Positions 1 through 5,121 of a stretch of DNA of 7,610 bases are shown here, piece after piece. The DNA is from Bacillota bacterium. GTDB lineage: Bacteria; Bacillota; UBA4882; UBA8346. The stretch is from assembly GCA_003501335.1 (NCBI GenBank), contig DNPQ01000504.1, positions 13,222-20,831 on the forward strand, in the 5' to 3' direction. A program made the position numbers and the translations under genes. Numbering within the stretch: position 1 is the first letter of the stretch; each line of letters starts with the position of its first letter. The notes beneath the pieces were generated by a model, which made no database searches, was not told where the DNA came from, and saw only the letters and a list, made by a program, of their open reading frames with translations.

Positions 1-633
1 CGGTATGACCTGGCGGACGGCATCCAGGCTGACGGCTCCCGGCCTTAAAAGTACCGGGGCCGGAGTCGACATATCGATAATGGTCGATTCTAAGCCGATG
101 GAAGACGGGCCTCCATCTAAAATGCAAGGGATTTTGCCGTTTAAATCATGATAGCAATGCTCGGCGCTGGTAGTGGAGGGCTTTCCCGATAAATTGGCTG
201 AGGGAGCCACGAGTAAAGTTCCGCTTGCTTGAATGATCGCCCTGGCGATTTCACTTTGGGGAAAGCGGACCCCGACCGTTTTCATTCCCGCCGTGATGGT
301 ATCCGAAATGCAATCTTGCTTCTTAAAAATCAAAGTAACGGATCCCGGCCAAAAAGCAGCCATGACTTTCTCTGCTTCCTTGGAAATATCCCGGCAGATA
401 TCGTAAACTTGTTCAAGTTGACAGATATGGACTAGCAACGGGTTATCCTGGGGCCTTCCTTTTACTTCAAAGATTCTTTGGATGGCCTTTTCATTAAAAG
501 CATCGGCGGCCAGCCCGTAAACGGTTTCGGTCGGAATGGCGACCACTTCGCCATTTTTGAGATATTCTGCGCCTTTGAGGATATTTTGATAATGGATCTT
601 TCCGCCTTTGACATCTAAGACTTCTGTTTTCAT
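1..633 (-). CDS. sua5: L-threonylcarbamoyladenylate synthase (Sua5/YwlC/YrdC family), 3'-truncated by window edge
   Basis: Makes threonylcarbamoyl-AMP from threonine, bicarbonate and ATP, the first step of the tRNA t6A37 modification in the cytoplasm (family knowledge). The 211 visible residues form an almost complete YrdC domain. PTETVYGL is at residues 34-41, KGRP at 58-61, PGSVT at 96-100, VRFP at 122-125, APSANLSGKPSTT at 143-155, GLESTIID at 180-187 and LRPGAV at 196-201. These are the RNA/nucleotide-binding signature stretches of the family. The frame is still open at position 1, beyond the YrdC core, so the full protein may be the long Sua5 type (about 340 aa) with a C-terminal Sua5 domain, but the cut prevents proof. 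The ATG at 633-631 is chosen because AGAAGG (642-647) lies 8 nt upstream. A sigma-A promoter at 711-739 fits a leader of about 70 nt. The gene is divergent from the receptor B gene and probably functionally unrelated to it. Confidence 0.95.
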   Translation of the reverse strand, partial: MKTEVLDVKGGKIHYQNILKGAEYLKNGEVVAIPTETVYGLAADAFNEKAIQRIFEVKGRPQDNPLLVHICQLEQVYDICRDISKEAEKVMAAFWPGSVTLIFKKQDCISDTITAGMKTVGVRFPQSEIARAIIQASGTLLVAPSANLSGKPSTTSAEHCYHDLNGKIPCILDGGPSSIGLESTIIDMSTPAPVLLRPGAVSLDAVRQVIP

Positions 634-710
634 AGCTTCCGCCTTCTGTTTGGTAATTTGGGGATTAAACGGCTTCTTTTTCGCTCCCTTTTGAATCCTT
701 CTTTTACCCT

Positions 711-739
711 ATTATAATGATTTCCTTATGGGCTGTAAA
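711..739 (-). promoter_or_regulatory. Sigma-A-type promoter for sua5
   Basis: Read on the minus strand, TTTACA (739-734, 5 of 6 matches to TTGACA) is followed after exactly 17 nt by a perfect TATAAT (716-711). Transcription would start near position 704, giving a leader of about 70 nt before the sua5 ATG. The overlapping bases 713-718 also spell TATAAT on the plus strand. The best plus-strand -35 there is only TTGAAT (691-696, 16-nt spacer), so the minus-strand reading is preferred. No experimental start is known. Confidence 0.75.
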
Positions 740-742
740 CAT

Positions 743-756
743 CCGGAGGGCTCCGG
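743..756. repeat. 14-bp palindrome beside the sua5 promoter
   Basis: CCGGAG (743-748) and CTCCGG (751-756) are perfect inverted arms separated by GG. The element sits 3 bp upstream of the sua5 -35 hexamer (734-739). The two-base gap is too tight for a good RNA hairpin, so if it matters it is more likely a DNA-binding site. No regulator can be named. Confidence 0.35.
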
Positions 757-800
757 GCCGATGGGTAAGGGAACGGATGAGGCCGAAAAGGAGTATTTAA

Positions 801-831
801 GAATAATATTGTCCAAGGCAGAAACAATAAA
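801..831 (+). promoter_or_regulatory. Candidate forespore (sigma-G-like) promoter for the receptor B gene
   Basis: GAATAA (801-806), 18-nt spacer, CAATAAA (825-831). The -35 matches the sigma-G core GNATR. The -10 matches the CATNNTA consensus only partly: C, A and the last A agree. Germinant receptor genes are known to be expressed from sigma-G promoters in the forespore, so a promoter of this class is expected here. The resulting leader would be about 95 nt. The assignment rests on a weak motif and on expectation from the gene family. Confidence 0.3.
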
Positions 832-857
832 ATGATCCATCAGAACTGTTTTCTGCC
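817..857. repeat. Inverted repeat upstream of the receptor B gene
   Basis: GGCAGAAA (817-824) pairs perfectly with TTTCTGCC (850-857). The stem can be extended by CA (825-826) with TG (847-848) if T849 is bulged. The 20-nt loop contains a second small inverted pair, TGAT/ATCA. No T-tract follows on either strand, so it does not look like an intrinsic terminator. The left arm abuts the putative -10, so the repeat could act as a DNA operator. If transcription starts further upstream, it would be an RNA hairpin in the leader. Confidence 0.4.
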
Positions 858-919
858 ATTCAAAATCTTTTCATCCAGCCTGCTGAAGGTCTTGCTGAAA
901 GGAAAAGGAAATCTTTTTT

Positions 920-924
920 GGAGA
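920..924 (+). promoter_or_regulatory. Ribosome binding site selecting a TTG start
   Basis: GGAGA at 920-924 lies 7 nt before the TTG at 932-934. An ATG at 927-929 is nearer but out of frame with the permease and only 2 nt from the GGAGA. No in-frame ATG occurs before residue 43, which is already inside the second membrane helix. This makes TTG the likely true start of the B subunit. Confidence 0.65.
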
Positions 925-931
925 AAATGAT

Positions 932-2017
932 TTGTACCAGGACACTATCAATGATAAACAAAAAATAGCGGTGATCGTCCTTTATATTATTGGAACCTCT
1001 TCCCTGGTAATATTTTCGTTGGAAGCCAAAAAGGATCTCTGGCTGAGCATACTCATCTGTTATTTAATGTCGGTGCTGATGGCCCTGATGATCGCCAGAA
1101 TCAAATATCTTTTTCCCGAGCAGGATCTCTTTCAGATTTTTGAAAAATGTTTTGGAAAAGCGCTTTCCAAGGTAATGGATGGCGTTTATATTTTATCCGC
1201 CTTTTATGTGGTGGTGTTAATCAACGCCTTTTTGATTCATTTCATCAGGGTAACGGCTTTGCCAAACACACCCAAGGTCTTTCTGGATATCTTTGTCACC
1301 TTCATTTGTATTTGGATGGTAAAGGGCGGAGTCGAGCTGATTTGTAATTTTGCCACGTTTTTTTTGGTACCCGCTCTACTTTCCATTGTCATAATGATTA
1401 TCGCTCTGTTTCCGCAGATGCATCTGGGGAACCTGTTGCCGCCGTTCCAGGAAAGCGCCGGACATATTTTTCACGGCGCTTTATCGAACTATGTTTTTCC
1501 CTTGGGCGAAGCAGCAATATATGCCGCCTTTTTCAAAAGATTCAACACCCCAAAATCCTCCTATAAAGTATTGTTAACCGGTGTAACCATTGGAGCGCTG
1601 CTAGTGTTTGCCATATCGGTATCCACCGTATTGGTGCTGGGGGTCAATCTGGCTTCTGATGTTTATTACCCCACTTATGTTTCCGCCGCCAGAATTATGA
1701 TCGGCACCTATGTGCACGGATTCGAGCTTGTTTTGTCGGTTGTTTTCATTCTGGGCGCCTTTGTTAAAACCAATGTCTATTTCACGGTGTGCTGCAAAGC
1801 AATCGCCCGAACCTTTGGTTTTCAGGAGGATTATCAATTTTTGATTACCCCCGTCGGACTGTTGATTTTTGGCGCCTCCCTTTTTTTCTTTGAAGGGCCG
1901 TTGGATTATACCGCCTGGCTAAAAACAAACTGGGTAGGCTACGCGTTTCCTTATACGTTCATTGTTCCTACCCTTACTTATATCGTGGTGGAAGTAAGGA
2001 AGAACAAAATTGGATGA
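932..2017 (+). CDS. gerAB: Spore germinant receptor B subunit (GerAB/GerKB-type permease)
   Basis: Integral inner-membrane subunit of the nutrient germinant receptor in dormant spores. The family (spore permease, APC amino-acid/polyamine superfamily) is thought to bind the germinant. The 361 aa length is typical. About ten hydrophobic helices are visible, roughly at residues 11-30, 36-55, 82-105, 114-131, 138-160, 186-201, 213-238, 264-285, 303-320 and 335-353. The family-like N-terminal stretch is IGTSSLVIFS (20-29), where the first permease helix breaks. The start is TTG with GGAGA upstream. The gene faces the A-C-small operon and ends inside the small gene (44-bp overlap), whereas most ger loci carry A, B and C in one direction. 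No terminator is visible after the stop. The germinant cannot be deduced from sequence. It probably pairs with the neighbouring A and C subunits because no other B gene is present here. Confidence 0.93.
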   Translation: MYQDTINDKQKIAVIVLYIIGTSSLVIFSLEAKKDLWLSILICYLMSVLMALMIARIKYLFPEQDLFQIFEKCFGKALSKVMDGVYILSAFYVVVLINAFLIHFIRVTALPNTPKVFLDIFVTFICIWMVKGGVELICNFATFFLVPALLSIVIMIIALFPQMHLGNLLPPFQESAGHIFHGALSNYVFPLGEAAIYAAFFKRFNTPKSSYKVLLTGVTIGALLVFAISVSTVLVLGVNLASDVYYPTYVSAARIMIGTYVHGFELVLSVVFILGAFVKTNVYFTVCCKAIARTFGFQEDYQFLITPVGLLIFGASLFFFEGPLDYTAWLKTNWVGYAFPYTFIVPTLTYIVVEVRKNKIG

Positions 2018-2213
2018 CCATTTTCAAGAGTTTCTCCATGGGTGGGGCTGGACTGGGAACCTGGATATTCAGACTCAGCAGCATAGTGAGAATCAAAGCG
2101 GGCAAAAGGATACTGAGATATAAGACTAACGCTTTAACCTGTTTTTGGCGGACCCAAGGGATGATTTCAATATAGCCCGTCACGGCAAAGACCGCGATAA
2201 CCAGTATTAACAA
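1974..2213 (-). CDS. Small two-helix membrane protein, candidate germinant receptor D subunit
   Basis: 79 aa with two hydrophobic helices: residues 1-19, directly at the N terminus, and about 27-48. A short basic loop (RQKQ, 22-25) separates them. A proline-rich turn (PSPAPP, 53-58) and an amphipathic tail follow. The TTG start (2213-2211) lies 1 nt after the TAA of the C-subunit gene. A TAG in the same frame just upstream excludes an earlier start. A weak AGGG (2224-2221) sits 7 nt before the TTG, inside the last codons of the C gene. So it is the third gene of the A-C operon and probably translationally coupled. Family knowledge: some ger operons carry a D gene for a short (about 55-75 aa) two-helix protein that modulates germination. 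Size, topology and position match, but I cannot confirm homology. The last codons are antisense to the 3' end of the B gene. Confidence 0.65.
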   Translation of the reverse strand: MLILVIAVFAVTGYIEIIPWVRQKQVKALVLYLSILLPALILTMLLSLNIQVPSPAPPMEKLLKMVIQFCSSLLPPRYK

Positions 2214-2214
2214 T

Positions 2215-3381
2215 TTATGGCCCTACTTTCGTCTCTTTCATGCTATCTTGACTGCCGAAAATCGTTAACTTGAAACGAATATCGGCCGGAATTGCGGCAT
2301 ATTCGTTCCGCCAACGGTTTTTTATTTCCTTCCATAGCTTGGGATATTTCGCTGCAACTTTGTTTCCGAAGCCCGTCACATCGCACTGATAGTTTCTCTG
2401 GAGCAGCCGAAGCAAATCTTTGATCTGAGCTTTGATCATATTTTGATCGGCTTTGATCAATTTTTTGATTTTGTCTGGTTTGAACACGTCTTGTTCTCCG
2501 TCGATCTCACCGATTTGGGCGTCCATTTTTACCCGGATCTTCATAACCAAGCCTTTGGGGCCTAAAACAGGTTGGATGGCAGTTTGACAATTATCCACTT
2601 TCAGCGATACGCCTTTGAGATTTTGATTACCGGAGGGTTCCGGGGCGAATACAGCCTGTTTCAAATGATTCATCAGCAAAGAAAGAATTCTCGTTTGTTT
2701 CCCGTCGAGCCAGCCGACTTCCTTGTTGCGGTAGAATAGGGCCGTCCCCTCCAGCAAGGGCAAAATGCCATTGCTGGAATCTTCAAGCCGTATGGTGGGC
2801 AAGGCGCTACAAACACTATCCGACTCTAAATCGTCAATAAATTTGGAGAAGGGAACACTTAAAAAAGTTTCCGATTTTTGCGCCAGGAAAAGGCCATCCA
2901 GATAAGCGGAGATAATTTTTTGAGTCTGGGGATTGGATTTCAGCAAAATGTCCCCGGCAAATATCTCTTTTGCTACTAGCATCCATATGGTATCCCGGAT
3001 TTCACGGGTTCTTTTAATCCAGTCCATGACGCCGATGAATAAATTTTCCTGGGCCATGATTTCTTGACTCAGAATTAGCACTTTGGCATGACTCCATAAT
3101 AAGTGGCGTCCCGCTTTGGATGCCAGATCGACGATAGCATCCAGCATGCTTTGGCCTTTGCCCTGATAGATCTTGGAGTTAAAGTTGCTCTCTTTTCCGG
3201 AGAAGGTTGGTAAGGTAATTTCCGCTGTAAGCGTAATCCCCTTGCTTTCCTGGTCATAATCAACGGCTATGCCGGAAATAATGATTTGATCGTCAATTTC
3301 CGTGTAATCCCAGCAGCCGCTGATGAAAGGCGCTATGATTAGCAGCATTGCCAGTATCCATTGATTTCTATGGATGCTCAT
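2215..3381 (-). CDS. gerAC: Spore germinant receptor C subunit, Ger(x)C lipoprotein
   Basis: Lipid-anchored subunit of the germinant receptor, on the outer face of the spore inner membrane. Of 388 aa, residues 1-22 form a lipoprotein signal with lipobox ISGC. Cys23 begins the CWD motif typical of the family. SHAKVLILSQ (97-106) matches the family's conserved GHAKVLILS-type stretch, and EGTALFYRNKEVGWLD (211-226) its domain-2 signature. The C-terminal domain contains the conserved G-G-K...YP..W...W region (337-357) and ends with the usual beta-strand segment. Length is normal. The ATG is supported by AAAGGA (3390-3395) 8 nt upstream. The gene follows the A subunit after 29 nt and is separated from the small gene's TTG by one base, so A, C and the small protein are very likely cotranscribed. 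The missing member, B, lies on the opposite strand. Confidence 0.95.
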   Translation of the reverse strand: MSIHRNQWILAMLLIIAPFISGCWDYTEIDDQIIISGIAVDYDQESKGITLTAEITLPTFSGKESNFNSKIYQGKGQSMLDAIVDLASKAGRHLLWSHAKVLILSQEIMAQENLFIGVMDWIKRTREIRDTIWMLVAKEIFAGDILLKSNPQTQKIISAYLDGLFLAQKSETFLSVPFSKFIDDLESDSVCSALPTIRLEDSSNGILPLLEGTALFYRNKEVGWLDGKQTRILSLLMNHLKQAVFAPEPSGNQNLKGVSLKVDNCQTAIQPVLGPKGLVMKIRVKMDAQIGEIDGEQDVFKPDKIKKLIKADQNMIKAQIKDLLRLLQRNYQCDVTGFGNKVAAKYPKLWKEIKNRWRNEYAAIPADIRFKLTIFGSQDSMKETKVGP

Positions 3382-3410
3382 TGATCAATTCCTTTCGGTC
3401 TATCCGGTTC

Positions 3411-4952
3411 TTAAAACTTTTTCGGCGACTGGCGGATTCGATTCATGACCCCGATAAACCGGGGACGTTTTTCCATATACCACCAGGGGGCCCTGACAGC
3501 AGTGTCCTTGATCTCTTGCAGGTTTAGCGTATTCAAAGGAGTCATATAAGGCACACCGAAGGAACGGATTTCAAACAGGTGGATTAACAGCCCGATGACA
3601 CCGAAAATATAGCCGTAAAAGCCGATAAAGGTGGCTAGAATTGCAAAAACGAAGCGTAAAATGATGATGACTCCGCCTAGGCTGGGGATCATCAGCCCGG
3701 TGACTGCTGTCAATCCGGTAACAATGACCATCGGCGCACTGACAATACGGGCTTCCACCGCTGCCTGCCCTAGAATAAGCGCGCCCACAATACTCAGGGC
3801 CTGCCCGATCGTGGTAGGCATCCGGTTTCCTGCTTCCCGGATGATTTCAAAGGCAAATCCCAACAGTAATAATTCAATAATGGTTGGAAAGGCGATCCCC
3901 TGCCGGGCCGAAGAAATACTTAACAATAAAGGCGTCGGAAGGATCTCCGGGTGAAAGTTAGTCAAAGCCAGATAAATAGCAGGAACGCTGATTGTGAAAA
4001 TAAAGGAGGCAATCCGGATCAGCCGGCTGATCGTGGCGTAAAAGAAATTGATGAAATAATCATCATTCGATTGAAAGTATTCAATAAAGATATACGGTAA
4101 GGTGAGAGCCACCGGACTGCCGTCAAGCAGCAGGGCAATCCGGCCCTCCAACAGTTTCCCCGCCACTACATCCGGCCTTTCGGTGTTGCCAATGGTTTTA
4201 AAGGGCGAAAAAGGCGCGTCTTTAATAAACTCAACCACATAATTGGTACCTAATATGGCGTCAAGCTGCACTTTTTCCAGCCGGCTTTCCAGTTCAGCCA
4301 GGATTGCCGGATTGACGAGCTCTTCCAGATAGCAAATGCAGGCTTTGGTATGGACACGGGAACCCAAAACTTTGAATTTAAATTTCGTCTGATGGGAGGC
4401 GTTCAGTTTCCGCCTTAGCAGGGAAAGGTTCACCATCAATGATTCGGTAAACCCTTCCTTGGGTCCACGTTGCGATTTCTCGGTTTCCGGCTCCGTAATA
4501 GCCCGGCTTTTCCATCCTTGGGAACTGATGATTAACGCTTCTGCAGTACCGTCAAGGAACAAAATGGTATTGCCGCTATTGAGGGCTTCAATAATTTTGT
4601 CCAGATCAGCGGTCTTTTGGATGTTATGGGCCATAATCACCTGGGTTTGCAGAACCTCCAGCGGGAGGAGGCCCATTTTGGGCAAAAGCGTACGGGTGAC
4701 TGGTCCAATGATATTTTCGTTAATAATCTCCTGATTGATCATACCGTCGACAAAAATGGCGCAGCACTTAACTGTAGCATCGTTTTGATTTTCAAAATGG
4801 CGGTAAACGACCATATCATCATTTTTTAAAAGCTGGCGAAAGAAGGCCTCATTTTGCTCTATCGAGCTGGATAAGGCATTCTTCGCAGAATCAGAAGGCT
4901 GGTTGGCAAGATTCGCTTTATTTTTCCGGGAATGTTTGTACAAATTATTCAC
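3411..4952 (-). CDS. gerAA: Spore germinant receptor A subunit (GerAA/GerKA family)
   Basis: Membrane core subunit of the nutrient receptor. In Bacillus the A subunits oligomerise, and they are proposed to form a cation channel that opens on germinant binding. 513 aa is family-typical. Residues 1-30 are a hydrophilic tail, and about 35-290 form the soluble N-terminal domain with the family signature EPETE (154-158) followed by RGPKEGFTE (162-170). Residues 277-295 (DGSPVALTLPYIFIEYFQS) mark the junction. Hydrophobic segments follow at about 311-332, 357-371, 383-400, 404-424 and 428-460, and a conserved tail PYMTPL (468-473) precedes the basic C terminus. The longest reading starts at GTG 4952, which has no good ribosome site. 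TTG at 4943, three codons in, has GGGTGA (4954-4949) 5 nt upstream and is equally plausible. First gene of the A-C-small operon, isolated from the chemoreceptor gene by a terminator. Confidence 0.96.
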   Translation of the reverse strand: MNNLYKHSRKNKANLANQPSDSAKNALSSSIEQNEAFFRQLLKNDDMVVYRHFENQNDATVKCCAIFVDGMINQEIINENIIGPVTRTLLPKMGLLPLEVLQTQVIMAHNIQKTADLDKIIEALNSGNTILFLDGTAEALIISSQGWKSRAITEPETEKSQRGPKEGFTESLMVNLSLLRRKLNASHQTKFKFKVLGSRVHTKACICYLEELVNPAILAELESRLEKVQLDAILGTNYVVEFIKDAPFSPFKTIGNTERPDVVAGKLLEGRIALLLDGSPVALTLPYIFIEYFQSNDDYFINFFYATISRLIRIASFIFTISVPAIYLALTNFHPEILPTPLLLSISSARQGIAFPTIIELLLLGFAFEIIREAGNRMPTTIGQALSIVGALILGQAAVEARIVSAPMVIVTGLTAVTGLMIPSLGGVIIILRFVFAILATFIGFYGYIFGVIGLLIHLFEIRSFGVPYMTPLNTLNLQEIKDTAVRAPWWYMEKRPRFIGVMNRIRQSPKKF

Positions 4953-4954
4953 CC
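4949..4954 (-). promoter_or_regulatory. Shine-Dalgarno-like GGGTGA overlapping the GTG codon of the A subunit
   Basis: GGGTGA on the minus strand resembles the GGTGA end of the anti-16S consensus. It includes the annotated GTG itself and sits 5 nt before TTG 4943-4941. Nothing resembling a ribosome site precedes the GTG. This suggests initiation at the TTG, shortening the protein by three residues. Confidence 0.4.
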
Positions 4955-4981
4955 GGTTGTAGTTTTTGAATCCGGTGGGTG

Positions 4982-5012
4982 GATTATTCGGAGCTTGTTC
5001 AATATTTAATTC
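4982..5012 (-). promoter_or_regulatory. Weak sigma-G-like promoter candidate for the A-C-small operon
   Basis: On the minus strand, GAATTAA (5012-5006), 17-nt spacer, AATAATC (4988-4982). Only the AT..T core of the sigma-G -10 and GAAT of the -35 agree. The location is right: between the upstream terminator and about 30 nt before the first gene. A forespore promoter is expected for this gene family. The sequence match alone is not sufficient. Confidence 0.25.
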
Positions 5013-5048
5013 TCAAAACCAGTGAATCAAGTTCCGGAAATCAGAAAA

Positions 5049-5070
5049 CCCGTTATCAGAGAATAACGGG
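5049..5070 (-). terminator. Intrinsic terminator of the chemoreceptor gene
   Basis: CCCGTTAT (5049-5056) and ATAACGGG (5063-5070) form a perfect 8-bp stem with a 6-nt loop. On the minus strand the hairpin is followed at once by TTTTCTGATTT. It lies 52 nt beyond the chemoreceptor stop and before the receptor operon, so it separates the two transcripts. On the plus strand it is also followed by a T-rich run a few bases later. Confidence 0.8.
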
Positions 5071-5121
5071 CTATCTTTTTGCAACCTTCAGCGATTTAAT
5101 TTTGATACTATTAATAGAATA

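Noticed and set aside
229..435. 68-codon plus-strand open frame
   Set aside because: It lies entirely antisense to the well-conserved YrdC domain of the Sua5 gene, has no ribosome site and no recognisable protein.
881..899. Direct repeat TGCTGAA (881-887 and 893-899)
   Set aside because: Two short copies 12 bp apart without further copies or symmetry are not enough to call an operator or iteron.
927..929. ATG as an alternative start for the B subunit
   Set aside because: It is out of frame with the permease and lies only 2 nt from the GGAGA site.
3631..4829. Several plus-strand open frames opposite the A subunit gene
   Set aside because: The minus-strand protein matches the germinant receptor A family along its whole length. 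The antisense frames are compositionally odd, low in recognisable motifs and lack ribosome sites.
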